Positions 16,795-24,724 of a stretch of DNA of 64,000 bases are shown one piece after another. Numbering within the stretch: position 1 is the stretch's first letter; each line of letters opens with the position of its first letter. Below the pieces are notes generated by a model that was given only the letters and a program-made list of their open reading frames with translations, did no database searches and was not told the origin of the DNA. This stretch comes from Mycobacterium colombiense CECT 3035. GTDB lineage: Bacteria > Actinomycetota > Actinomycetes > Mycobacteriales > Mycobacteriaceae. The position numbers were made by a program, and so were the translations under genes. The stretch is from NCBI RefSeq assembly GCF_002105755.1, contig NZ_CP020821.1, forward strand, positions 3,224,001 through 3,288,000, given 5' to 3'.

Positions 16795-17188
16795 CGGCGG
16801 CAGCCCCTTTCCAAGCTACGAGACCGACAGTCTTGTTGTGGCGCAACGAGTGCGGTACATTCGGCTTAATTGACAGCTGTAAAGGCGCGCTGACGGGGAC
16901 GAGATGCTCAGCGGGCAGCCAATTTCCGGCGTCGCGCTGCGATGTGACAGTCGCTAGTGCACGCACGCCGGTCCTCCGTTCCGTCGCGTAAGTGGGCGCT
17001 GCAAACCGAGGGGCTCCACGTCTTGAAGCGTCCGGCGATTATGACTCATGCCGCGCCCGGGCGGAGCGAAAAATGCATAACCGTTATCGCGCATCTCCAG
17101 GGCGGCGCCAGGGCGCAAGGCAACTGCGTCGCAACGGAAGCGGCGATTGGTTCAAGCATGTCAGGGCTAGCTCCGGTCCCAGTAGTGC
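16795..17188. other. Non-coding region upstream of the mce operon
   Basis: This is 394 bases between the yrbEA start and the end of the CoA-transferase locus. I find no convincing gene. Its yrbEA-proximal part is less GC-rich around 16850-16890 and carries a palindrome at 16870-16883. Transcription of the operon most likely starts in that part. Confidence 0.6.
16870..16883. promoter_or_regulatory. Palindrome in the mce promoter region
   Basis: The sequence ttgacagctgtaaa has a perfect 8-base core (acagctgt, 16873-16880) and matches its reverse complement at 12 of 14 positions. It lies 76-89 bases upstream of the yrbEA start, a suitable place for a repressor or activator. It does not resemble the KstR palindrome known upstream of mce4. 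No protein can be assigned. Confidence 0.35.
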
Positions 17189-17281
17189 TCACGTGACGGC
17201 GCCGGCCGTCTTGAGTTCGATGATGCGGTCCCAGTCGAGGCCGAGCTCCATCAGGATCTCGTCGGTCTGCTCGGCGAATCC
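17189..17281 (-). pseudogene. Out-of-frame C-terminal tail of the CoA-transferase
   Basis: In the frame shifted by one base relative to 17251-18393, this stretch encodes 30 residues beginning GFAEQTDEILMELGL and ending KTAGAVT, followed by TGA. It reads as the normal end of a CaiB family protein. A missing G in the CCCCGG run at about 17281-17286 would explain the break. It may be a true frameshift mutation or an assembly or sequencing error; the rest of the gene shows no decay. Confidence 0.65.
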
Positions 17282-18393
17282 GGGGCCGGCCCGGTCTGTG
17301 GCGCTGCGACGTCGAACTGTACCGGGTTGGCCACCAGCTCGAGTTCGCCCGCCTTGACCACGTACTCATTCGAGCGGATCTGCGCGTCGTCGGCCGCCTG
17401 CAAGGTGTCCTGCACCGGAGCCCACGGCCCGGAGAGCGTGGCGAAACGCTCGCTCCACTCCGCCAACGTGCGGGTGGCGATGGCCTTGGTCAGCAACTCC
17501 ACCGCGTCGGCGGTGTTGGCCGCGATGTTTTCCACCGTGTCGAAGCGCGGGTCGTCGGCCAGCTCGGGCAGGTCGACATGGCGGCACACGTCGGCCCAGA
17601 ACTTGGTGGGCTGCATCATCACGAACGAGATATAGCGGCCGTCAGACGTGGTGTACAGACCCACCAAGGGGTTATTGGGTGCGCCGTGCACGCCGGGCGG
17701 CGGCGACTCCAGCCGCTGGTTCAGATGCTTTGTCAGCGCGACGGTATGGCCGAGCGACCACAGGCCACTGCCCAGCAGCGACACGTCGACGACGGACGGC
17801 TCGCCGGTGCGCTCGCGTTTGAGCAGAGCAGCCGCGATGCCGCCGGCGAGGTTGGTGCCCGAGATGGTGTCGCCGTAGGCCGGTCCCGGCGGCGCGATCA
17901 TCCCCGGCATGCCGGCCGGCGTGATGGTGGCGGCGGTTCCGGCCCGGCACCAGAAGGCCGTCATGTCGTAGCCACCCTTTTCCGACTCGGTGCCGCGCGG
18001 GCCGAGAGCGCTGCCGCGGGCGTAGACGATGTTCGGGTTCACCGTGCGGATGTCCTCGACATCGATGCCGAACTTCTTCCGATGAGCGGGAAGAAAGCTG
18101 GTCAGGAACACATCGGAGCGACGAGCCAGTTCGTAGAGCACTTCCTTGCCCTCGGGCACCGACATGTCCAGCCCGATGCTGCGCTTGCCGCGGTTGGCGT
18201 GCTCGATGTTGGGATTGGGGTCGCCCTCGACCCGCAGCATTCCGGTCTGCCGCAGCCCACGCTGGGGATCACCGGTAACCGCGTGCTCGACCTTGACCAC
18301 GTCGGCGCCCCATTCGGCGAGCACCGCGCCCGCCGACGGGACGAACCCGTACATCGCGACTTCGAGGACGCGGATGCCTTCGAGCGGCCTCAT
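17251..18393 (-). CDS. CaiB/BaiF family (class III) CoA-transferase, frameshifted 3' end
   Basis: As read, a 380-residue class III CoA-transferase. These enzymes move CoA between carboxylic acids through an aspartyl-CoA intermediate; the likely catalytic Asp is D143 in GGYDMTAFW. Other family segments are GADVVKVEH, NRGKRSIGLD and NPLVGLYTTSDGRY. The last 15 or so residues (APDSPSRPTRS) look unlike the family. A one-base shift near 17277-17286 restores a normal C-terminus (GFAEQTDEILMELGL and on) ending at 17189. It is divergent from the SDR operon and may supply the CoA thioester for this pathway. Candidate operator at 18507. Confidence 0.85.
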   Translation of the reverse strand: MRPLEGIRVLEVAMYGFVPSAGAVLAEWGADVVKVEHAVTGDPQRGLRQTGMLRVEGDPNPNIEHANRGKRSIGLDMSVPEGKEVLYELARRSDVFLTSFLPAHRKKFGIDVEDIRTVNPNIVYARGSALGPRGTESEKGGYDMTAFWCRAGTAATITPAGMPGMIAPPGPAYGDTISGTNLAGGIAAALLKRERTGEPSVVDVSLLGSGLWSLGHTVALTKHLNQRLESPPPGVHGAPNNPLVGLYTTSDGRYISFVMMQPTKFWADVCRHVDLPELADDPRFDTVENIAANTADAVELLTKAIATRTLAEWSERFATLSGPWAPVQDTLQAADDAQIRSNEYVVKAGELELVANPVQFDVAAPQTGPAPDSPSRPTRS

Positions 18394-18506
18394 GCGCCGG
18401 CTCCTTTCGCTGAGACGGCCAATGCGACGGCCGCTGCTGTCCCAGTGGCGGGCTCTGCCGTGTCCTGGGCAGGCATTCCGATACCCCTTGGTGTGGTGGC
18501 CGTCAC

Positions 18507-18521
18507 GATAACTTCATTCTC
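18507..18521. promoter_or_regulatory. GAGAAT-N3-ATTCTC type site upstream of the CoA-transferase
   Basis: GATAAC-TTC-ATTCTC matches 10 of the 12 defined bases of the palindrome GAGAAT-N3-ATTCTC. It lies 114-128 bases upstream of the CoA-transferase start, in the divergent region shared with the SDR operon. The half-site GATAAC recurs at 44392. Confidence 0.45.
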
Positions 18522-18683
18522 TTCCCCGGCGAATCTTACATTCGAGTTTCGATAATTCAAGAAAGTCTCAGGAACGAGATCGAGGGGCTGACCAGGGCCG
18601 CAAAGGCCCGTACGCTGTCGGCCTGGGCCTCTCCATGCAGGCCGGACGCGGTGTTGCGCGCGTGTTGCACGCCGCTCGGCGTG

Positions 18684-18698
18684 GAGAGTAAGGTTCTC
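18684..18698. promoter_or_regulatory. GAGAAT-N3-ATTCTC type site upstream of the SDR-ferredoxin-P450 operon
   Basis: GAGAGT-AAG-GTTCTC matches 10 of 12 defined bases and keeps perfect dyad symmetry at the outer GAGA/TCTC positions. It lies 23-37 bases before the GTG leader at 18721 and 61-75 bases before the SDR start, and overlaps the AT-richest part of the promoter region. Confidence 0.45.
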
Positions 18699-18720
18699 AT
18701 AATTGTAAGGGAGATTCTTT

Positions 18721-18762
18721 GTGACTGAAACGGCCCCCTTCGGAGTAGAGGCCTCGACATGA
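18721..18762 (+). CDS. Possible 13-residue leader peptide
   Basis: GTG at 18721 follows a good ribosome site (AAGGGAGATTCTTT) and opens a frame of 13 codons reading VTETAPFGVEAST. Its TGA overlaps the SDR start codon as ATGA (18759-18762), the same coupling seen between real genes here. It could be a short upstream cistron that delivers ribosomes to the SDR start. It is too short for family assignment and may be chance. Confidence 0.3.
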   Translation: MTETAPFGVEAST

Positions 18763-19460
18763 AGACCGCGGTAGTCACCGGCGGCGGGTCAGGCATCGGT
18801 CTCGCCGTCGCGCAACGCCTGCGCGCCGACGGCTTGAACGTCGCGTCCATCGACCTGCGGCCATCGGAGGCCGACTTCGCTTTCACCGCCGACGTCACCG
18901 ACCGGTCGCAAGTCGATGCGGCGCTGTCGGCGATTCGCGCTCAGCTCGGGCCGGTGACGGTTCTGGTCAACGCCGCCGGGCTGGACGGGTTCAAGAAGTT
19001 CAACAACATCAGCTTCGAAGACTGGCACCGCGTGATCGACGTCAACCTCAACGGCGTCTTCCATACCGTCCAGGCGGTGCTGCCCGACATGGTCGAGGCG
19101 GGGTGGGGACGCATCGTCAACATCTCGTCGTCGAGCACGCATTCGGGCGCTCCCTATATGAGTCACTACGTGGCGGCCAAGTCGGCGGTCAACGGCCTGA
19201 CGAAGTCGCTCGCGCTCGAGTACGGGCCCAAGGGGATCACGGTCAATGCGGTGCCGCCCGGCTTCATCGACACCCCCATGCTGCGCGCGGCCGAGAAGAA
19301 CGGATTCCTCGGCGACATCGACGAGACCATCGCGCGGACCCCGGTACGCCGGATGGGCACCCCCGAGGACATCGCGGCGGCATGCGCGTTTCTCGTGTCC
19401 GAGGAAGCCGGTTACATCACCGGTCAGATCTTGGGCGTCAACGGCGGCCGAAACACCTGA
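18759..19460 (+). CDS. Short-chain dehydrogenase/reductase (SDR)
   Basis: A 233-residue classical SDR, an NAD(P)-dependent alcohol/ketone oxidoreductase. TGGGSGIG (7-14) binds the cofactor, with D32 after the second strand suggesting NAD preference. NAAG (71-74), Ser124, Tyr137 and Lys141 (YVAAK) form the active-site set. GQILGVNGGRNT closes the fold. The ATG at 18759 gives the N-terminus directly at the first strand (MKTAVVTGG). The gene starts a plus-strand operon with a ferredoxin and a P450, suggesting that the P450-made hydroxyl is oxidised here. Confidence 0.93.
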   Translation: MKTAVVTGGGSGIGLAVAQRLRADGLNVASIDLRPSEADFAFTADVTDRSQVDAALSAIRAQLGPVTVLVNAAGLDGFKKFNNISFEDWHRVIDVNLNGVFHTVQAVLPDMVEAGWGRIVNISSSSTHSGAPYMSHYVAAKSAVNGLTKSLALEYGPKGITVNAVPPGFIDTPMLRAAEKNGFLGDIDETIARTPVRRMGTPEDIAAACAFLVSEEAGYITGQILGVNGGRNT

Positions 19461-19513
19461 GCGGTGGCGGTTCGTCAGCGGTGCCCGGCAACCAGTGTGA
19501 GAGGAGACAGCCC

Positions 19514-19714
19514 GTGAAGGTCTGGGTGGATTCGCAGCGGTGCCAGGGCCACACCCTGTGCGCGATGATCGCTCCGGAATCGTTCCAGCTCAGCGACATT
19601 GACGGCAGTTCGTCGGCGATCGACGAGGTGGTGCCCGCCGATCGTGAGGACCAGGTGCGTGAAGCCGCGCAGTCCTGTCCGGAGCAGGCCATCATGATCA
19701 CCGACGACGCCTGA
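19514..19714 (+). CDS. Three-cysteine ferredoxin (probable [3Fe-4S])
   Basis: A 66-residue ferredoxin with C10-QGHTL-C16 and C55-P, the Cxx?xxC(x)nCP pattern of mycobacterial P450 ferredoxins; His13 occupies the position that holds Cys in 4Fe-4S proteins, so a [3Fe-4S] cluster is expected. GTG at 19514 is preceded by GAGAGGAGACAG. It lies 46 bases before the P450 gene and is the obvious electron donor to it. Its N-terminus (MKVWVD) is nearly the same as that of the ferredoxin at 50539-50727. Confidence 0.92.
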   Translation: MKVWVDSQRCQGHTLCAMIAPESFQLSDIDGSSSAIDEVVPADREDQVREAAQSCPEQAIMITDDA

Positions 19715-19760
19715 GTCGGCACAGTCCGTAGCTATCGAAACACGTAGGGAGACTACAGCG

Positions 19761-21125
19761 TTGAGTGTCGACGACGTCGTCAGTGACAGTGACCGCAAGA
19801 AGAACCGGTACCACTTCGATCGGCATTCCTCGGAGTATCGGTCGAAGTTCAAGGCGATCACCGAAGAGATGCACGCCAAGTGCCCCATGGCCTGGACGGA
19901 CACTTATGGCGGGCATTGGGTTGCGGCCGGTAGCCACGAGGTCTTCGAGCTGGCCCGCTGCCCCGCCGTCTCCAACGATCACGACATCCACGGCGAACGC
20001 CGGGGCTACAAAGGCATTTCGATCCCCACGGCCAGCCGCGTCAGCGCGGTGCGCGGCGGGATCCTGGAGATGGACGATCCCGAGCACCGCACCTACCGAA
20101 CCGTGCTCAACCCCTATCTGTCACCGGCGGCGATCAAGCGCTGGGAACCGTTCATCGACGACGTGACGCGCGCCTGCCTCGACGAGAAGATCGAGAGCGG
20201 CCGCATCGACTTCGTCGACGACCTGGCGAACATCGTGCCCGCCGTCTTCACGCTGGCGATGCTGGGCATCCCGCTGAAGAAGTGGAACATGTACAGCGAG
20301 CCGGTGCACGCCGCGGTGTACACGCCCGAGCACTCCCCCGATATCGAGCGCGTCACCGCGATGCACCGCGAGATGGGGCTCGACATGGTCAACAACATGC
20401 TGGAGGTGCGCGAGAACCCACGGCCGGGGATCATCAATGGCCTGCTGCAAATGCGCGTCGACGGCGAGCCCGCCCCGGATCTGGAAATTCTCGGCAACCT
20501 GGGCCTGGTCATCGGCGGCGGCTTCGACACCACGACCGCCCTGACCGCGCACTCACTGGAATGGCTGTCAGAGCACCCGGAGCAACGACAGCTGCTCAGC
20601 GATGAGCGCAAAACCCTGCTCGACCCCGCGACCGAGGAGTTCCTGCGCTACTTCACCCCGGCGCCCGGCGACGGCCGGACCTTCGCCGACGACACCGAGC
20701 TCGACGGCACGCGGTTCAAAGAGGGTGAGCGACTCTGGATTTCGTGGGCGATGGCCAACCGTGACCCCTCGGTGTTCCACGACCCGGACCAGATCATCCT
20801 CGACCGCAAGGGCAACCGGCACTTCAGCTTCGGGCTGGGTGTGCACCGGTGCATCGGCTCGAACGTGGCGCGCACCGTGTTCAAGTCCATGCTGACCGCG
20901 GTCCTAGACCGGATGCCCGACTATCGGTGCGATCCCGAGGGCACCGTCCACTACGAAACCATCGGTGTCATCCAGGGCATGCGCAAGCTGCCGGCCACCT
21001 TCACGCCCGGCCGCAAGGTCGGGGCGGGCCTGGACGAGACGCTGGAAAAGCTGCAACGCATCTGCGACGAGCAAGAACTGGCCCGGCCGATCACCGAGCG
21101 TAAGGAAGCCGCGGTCATCGACTGA
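19761..21125 (+). CDS. Cytochrome P450
   Basis: A 454-residue soluble P450. Motifs: GGGFDTTT in the I helix, EEFLR (ExxR), and the heme loop FSFGLGVHRCIG with Cys364 as thiolate ligand. The C-terminus runs about 40 residues beyond the usual end (charged, ending ITERKEAAVID). TTG at 19761 is the likely start, with TAGGGAG upstream; no closer ATG or GTG fits. It is last in the SDR-ferredoxin-P450 operon. It would use the neighbouring ferredoxin plus an unidentified reductase. Substrate unknown. Confidence 0.94.
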   Translation: MSVDDVVSDSDRKKNRYHFDRHSSEYRSKFKAITEEMHAKCPMAWTDTYGGHWVAAGSHEVFELARCPAVSNDHDIHGERRGYKGISIPTASRVSAVRGGILEMDDPEHRTYRTVLNPYLSPAAIKRWEPFIDDVTRACLDEKIESGRIDFVDDLANIVPAVFTLAMLGIPLKKWNMYSEPVHAAVYTPEHSPDIERVTAMHREMGLDMVNNMLEVRENPRPGIINGLLQMRVDGEPAPDLEILGNLGLVIGGGFDTTTALTAHSLEWLSEHPEQRQLLSDERKTLLDPATEEFLRYFTPAPGDGRTFADDTELDGTRFKEGERLWISWAMANRDPSVFHDPDQIILDRKGNRHFSFGLGVHRCIGSNVARTVFKSMLTAVLDRMPDYRCDPEGTVHYETIGVIQGMRKLPATFTPGRKVGAGLDETLEKLQRICDEQELARPITERKEAAVID

Positions 21126-21215
21126 GCCGCTCACAATTTCTACGAGTACGCCTGCGCAGCGTGACCGCACCCTATATTTGGGGCAAATACGCGTTCAGAG
21201 ACGGGAGACGCAACG

Positions 21216-21644
21216 GTGAAGACTTTCGCCCTGAGCCTTGCGCTTGCCATGGTCGCGTTGACCGTCACGCCGAGTGCCCACGCGGACATGCTGTATGCCA
21301 ACTACCACGTGGACACGAACCGGGATCCCGGCCACTTCTGGATTTGGTCGATCAACCCGTGCGTCCAGGCGACACCGGGATGCTTGCAGGTGTACGCAAC
21401 TCCGCAGCCCAACGGGCAAGCGGCGCCGTACCGGGGGATTGCCAACCTGTCCAACGGCCGCTACACCATGGCCGTCGACGACCCCTTCGGTGTGCGCTGC
21501 GTGGTCCAGTTCTTTCCCTCGCACGACGTCTACTCGTGGGATGCGGTGACGCTGGCGGGTCAGGTCGACTCGACGTTCGACACGGGCTGCGGTGGTGGAC
21601 CGGGGGGCAGCGCCAGTTACCCGTTCTCGCTCGTGCGATTCTAG
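21216..21644 (+). CDS. Small secreted hypothetical protein
   Basis: A 142-residue protein with a signal peptide (MKTFALSLALAMVALTVTPS, likely cut after AHA at 23). The mature domain has Trp/Tyr-rich strands and four Cys (PCVQATPGC, RC, GC), so two disulfides are likely. I do not know its function. It directly precedes a Mce-associated gene pair, as similar small secreted proteins do in mycobacterial mce loci. The gap to the next gene is 32 bases, so they may be co-transcribed. Confidence 0.75.
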   Translation: MKTFALSLALAMVALTVTPSAHADMLYANYHVDTNRDPGHFWIWSINPCVQATPGCLQVYATPQPNGQAAPYRGIANLSNGRYTMAVDDPFGVRCVVQFFPSHDVYSWDAVTLAGQVDSTFDTGCGGGPGGSASYPFSLVRF

Positions 21645-21676
21645 CCGCGTGAGACGTACAGGAGTCAGTAAGCACG

Positions 21677-22552
21677 ATGGCTGAGGCGAAGAAACCGCCG
21701 CAAGATCCGACGACCTCGAAAGCCGACACGTTGGCGCTGATCGCGGAGGCCGAGGCCGAGGCTGCCGAAGCCGAAGCGCTGGCCGCTGCGGCGCGTGCAC
21801 GTGCGCGTGCCGCCCGGCTCCGGCGCGAAGCGCTGGCCCAAGCCGAGACCGAGGCCGAGACCGAGACCGCCGAAGAAGCCCCGGACGCCGACGAGGACGC
21901 AACCGTCACCGGCGAGCCGGAGATCGACGACGAAACCGACAGCGTCACCGACACCGCCGAGGCAACCGATGCCGACGAGGCGGAGACCGAAGACGAAGTC
22001 TCCGACGAAACCCCCGAAGACGCCGAATCGGAAGCCAAGCCGGCCCGCTCTCGGCGACGCCTGCGACTGCCCTCATGGCCGGTGGCATGGAAAGCGGCCG
22101 TGATCGTCCTCATCTGTGCCTTCGTCGCGGCCAGCGGATACATGATGTGGAACCGCCATCAAGTCAACGAACGCAAGCAGCACGCCGCGAACTTCATCGC
22201 GGGAGCCAGACAAGGCGTCGTCAACCTGACGTCCATGGACTTCAACAAGGCCAAGGAGGACGTCCAGCGGGTGATCGACAGCTCGACCGGCCAGTTCCAC
22301 GACGACTTCCAGGCGCGCGCAAAAGATTTCACGACCGTCGTCGAGCAGTCCAAAGTGGTCACCCAAGGAACCGTGAATGCGGCGGCCGTGCAATCCATCA
22401 ACGGGGATGCCGCGTTGGTTCTCGTCGCCGCGACATCGCACATCACCAACGCCGCGGGCGCCAAAGACGAACCACGCAATTGGCGGCTCAAAGTGACCGT
22501 CAAGAACGACGGCGGGCAATACAAGATGTCCAACGTGGAGTTCATTCCGTGA
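21677..22552 (+). CDS. Mce-associated membrane protein (first of pair B)
   Basis: A 291-residue bitopic protein. The N-terminal 115 residues are extremely rich in Glu, Ala, Asp and Thr: a likely coiled coil (residues 15-60) and then an acidic disordered stretch. A basic patch (RSRRRLRL), one membrane helix (about 137-156) and an exported domain containing [18 protein letters not shown] follow. The exported domain matches that of 4995-5804. Its GTGA overlap with the next gene keeps the pair in fixed ratio. The likely role is to stabilise or assist an Mce complex. Confidence 0.84.
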   Translation: MAEAKKPPQDPTTSKADTLALIAEAEAEAAEAEALAAAARARARAARLRREALAQAETEAETETAEEAPDADEDATVTGEPEIDDETDSVTDTAEATDADEAETEDEVSDETPEDAESEAKPARSRRRLRLPSWPVAWKAAVIVLICAFVAASGYMMWNRHQVNERKQHAANFIAGARQGVVNLTSMDFNKAKEDVQRVIDSSTGQFHDDFQARAKDFTTVVEQSKVVTQGTVNAAAVQSINGDAALVLVAATSHITNAAGAKDEPRNWRLKVTVKNDGGQYKMSNVEFIP

Positions 22553-23121
22553 GCGAGGACAAGCCCGGCATCGACACCGCCGACGACTCTGCCGAACAAA
22601 CCGAGCGCAGCGAAACCACCGCCCCGCGTGCGCGGCGCAGGGTGAAAATCGTTCCGGTGGTTCTGATTGTGCTGCTGCTGCTTTCGGGTGGCTGGGCCGC
22701 GTGGCTGTACTTCAAGCAGTACCGGCCCGACAAGCAGACCGACGCCGGCGTCGCGAGCGCGGTCGCCAATGCGGCGTCCGACGGAACGGTCGCGTTGCTG
22801 TCCTACTCGCCCGACACACTCGACAAAGACTTCGCCAACGCGAAGACTCACCTCTCCGGCGACTTCTTGTCCTACTACAACCAGTTCACCGAACAGATCG
22901 TGGCGCCGGCAGCCAAACAGAAGTCACTGAAAACCAACGCCCGGGTGCTGGGCGCCGCGGTACAGGAACTACATCCGAATTCGGCCGTGGTGCTGGTGCT
23001 GGTCGACCAGAGCACCACGAGCAAGGACAATCCCGACCCCGCGATGGCATCGAGCAGTGTGCTGGTGAGCTTGGCCCGGGTCAACGGCGCCTGGCTGATC
23101 ACCAAATTCGACCCCGTCTAG
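22549..23121 (+). CDS. Mce-associated membrane protein (second of pair B)
   Basis: A 190-residue bitopic protein with a charged N-terminus, a membrane helix (about 35-56, [20 protein letters not shown]) and an exported domain with [35 protein letters not shown] and a C-terminal WLITKFDPV. It is a close paralogue of 5801-6442. The GTG at 22549 overlaps the upstream TGA. A short GC hairpin (ggccg-ctt-cggcc, 23121-23133) follows the stop and may help termination. Confidence 0.84.
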   Translation: MSEDKPGIDTADDSAEQTERSETTAPRARRRVKIVPVVLIVLLLLSGGWAAWLYFKQYRPDKQTDAGVASAVANAASDGTVALLSYSPDTLDKDFANAKTHLSGDFLSYYNQFTEQIVAPAAKQKSLKTNARVLGAAVQELHPNSAVVLVLVDQSTTSKDNPDPAMASSSVLVSLARVNGAWLITKFDPV

Positions 23122-23330
23122 GCCGCTTCGGCCGTTCGACCGTCGAGTGTGAACCCACGGCTTTGTTTGTGAGCTGAGGGCGACGACACGCCGACGGCGG
23201 CCGCCGTGGCTGCACACTCGACGCCGTGGGCTCAGACGCCGCCCAAGAATCCACCAAGAATTCGCCGAGGTCGGCATCCGATCCTCTTTTCACGCAGCTC
23301 GCTCGCCGGCGGCTGAGAGGAGGAATCGCC

Positions 23331-24719
23331 ATGTCGCTTCTGAGCAACCACATATCTCTGATCCACGGTTGGGTGCCGATCACGGCCCAGATCGTCACGC
23401 CGATCACGCTCGGGTTCGCCGCCGGGTGGCGCTCGCGTCGTTGGCGTCTGCTGTGGCTGCCCGCCGCCGCCGTCACCGGCGTCATGACGGCCCTCGGGGC
23501 GCATTCCTACATCGCCGACGGCGCCAGCAAGTCGGCACCGGACGCGCTGTACGTGTGGATAGCCCTGGTCGGCATGGCCATTGCGGTGCTGATCCTGGGC
23601 TGGCGCGGCGCGCGGTGGTGGCGGCGCGCGCTATCGATCATGTCGGTGCCGCTGTGCCTGCTCTGCTCGCTGCTCGTGCTCAACCAATGGGTCGGTTACT
23701 TCCAGACCGTGCAGAGCGCGTGGAATCAGTTCACCTCGGTACCGCTGCCCGACCAGGCCGACAAGGCCACTGTGACCACGCTGGCGGCGAAGGGCTCGAA
23801 GCCGCCGCACGGCAGCCTGGTGCCGGTCGTGATCCCCGAAGAGGCATCGCAATTCAAGCACCGCGAGGAACTCGTCTACCTGCCGCCGGCCTGGTTCGCC
23901 AGCTACCCGCCGCCGCAGCTGCCGACGGTGATGATGATCGGCGGCATGGTCAACACGCCCGCCGACTGGGTGCGTGCCGGCGGCGCGGTGGACACCGTCG
24001 ACGCGTTCGCGGCCGCGCACGGCGGCAACGCGCCGGTGCTGGTATTCGTGGACCCGGGTGGGGCGTTCGACAACGACACCGAATGCGTCAACGGGAGCCG
24101 CGGCAACGCCGCCGACCACCTGACCAAAGACGTTGTGCCCTACATGATCTCGAACTTCGGGGTGAGCCCTGACCCGTCCCGCTGGGGAGTCGTCGGTTGG
24201 TCGATGGGCGGGACGTGCGCGGTGGACCTGACGGTCATGCACCCCGACATGTTCACCTCGTTCGTCGATGTCGAGGGCGACCTGACCCCCAACACCGGAA
24301 CCAGGGAACAGACCATCGCCAACCTCTTCGACGGCGATGCCGACGCGTGGGCGAAATTCGACCCGACCACGGTGATCAGCCGCCACGGCCGCTACTCCGG
24401 AGTATCCGGCTGGTTCGCCATCTCGTCGGGCGGTGCGCCGCGTCGCGACATCACGACCGTGGATACCGCGGCGATGGCTGTCGCCGGCCGCGCCGCCGCC
24501 GCCGACCCCGGCAACCAGGCCGCGGCCGCCTCGTCGCTGTGCGGGCTGGGCCGGTCTCACGGCATCGATTGCGCGGTGATCGCCCAGACCGGAAAGCACG
24601 ACTGGCCGACCGCCGGCATGGCTTTTTCCACCGCGTTGCCGTGGCTGGCCGGTCAGGTACACACGCCGGGTGTGACGCGGATCGCGTTGCCCAGCAACGT
24701 GTCTCAGCAAGCCCTGTGA
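23331..24719 (+). CDS. Membrane-anchored esterase family hydrolase
   Basis: A 462-residue protein: four membrane helices in the first 125 residues, then an exported alpha/beta-hydrolase domain of the PF00756 esterase (antigen 85/esterase D) type. The nucleophile elbow GWSMGG places Ser291. DVEGDL and the later KHDW segment are candidates for the acid and His. The ATG at 23331 is chosen over the GTG at 23226 because AGGAGG lies 8 bases upstream and the first helix then starts properly. Likely action is on cell-envelope esters outside the membrane. It ends 5 bases from the convergent acyl-CoA dehydrogenase. Confidence 0.8.
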   Translation: MSLLSNHISLIHGWVPITAQIVTPITLGFAAGWRSRRWRLLWLPAAAVTGVMTALGAHSYIADGASKSAPDALYVWIALVGMAIAVLILGWRGARWWRRALSIMSVPLCLLCSLLVLNQWVGYFQTVQSAWNQFTSVPLPDQADKATVTTLAAKGSKPPHGSLVPVVIPEEASQFKHREELVYLPPAWFASYPPPQLPTVMMIGGMVNTPADWVRAGGAVDTVDAFAAAHGGNAPVLVFVDPGGAFDNDTECVNGSRGNAADHLTKDVVPYMISNFGVSPDPSRWGVVGWSMGGTCAVDLTVMHPDMFTSFVDVEGDLTPNTGTREQTIANLFDGDADAWAKFDPTTVISRHGRYSGVSGWFAISSGGAPRRDITTVDTAAMAVAGRAAAADPGNQAAAASSLCGLGRSHGIDCAVIAQTGKHDWPTAGMAFSTALPWLAGQVHTPGVTRIALPSNVSQQAL

Positions 24720-24724
24720 GCGCG

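Noticed and set aside
16870..16883. KstR-type operator in front of the mce operon
   Set aside because: The palindrome lacks the AAC/GTT spacing of the KstR motif, so assignment to mce4-like cholesterol control is not justified.
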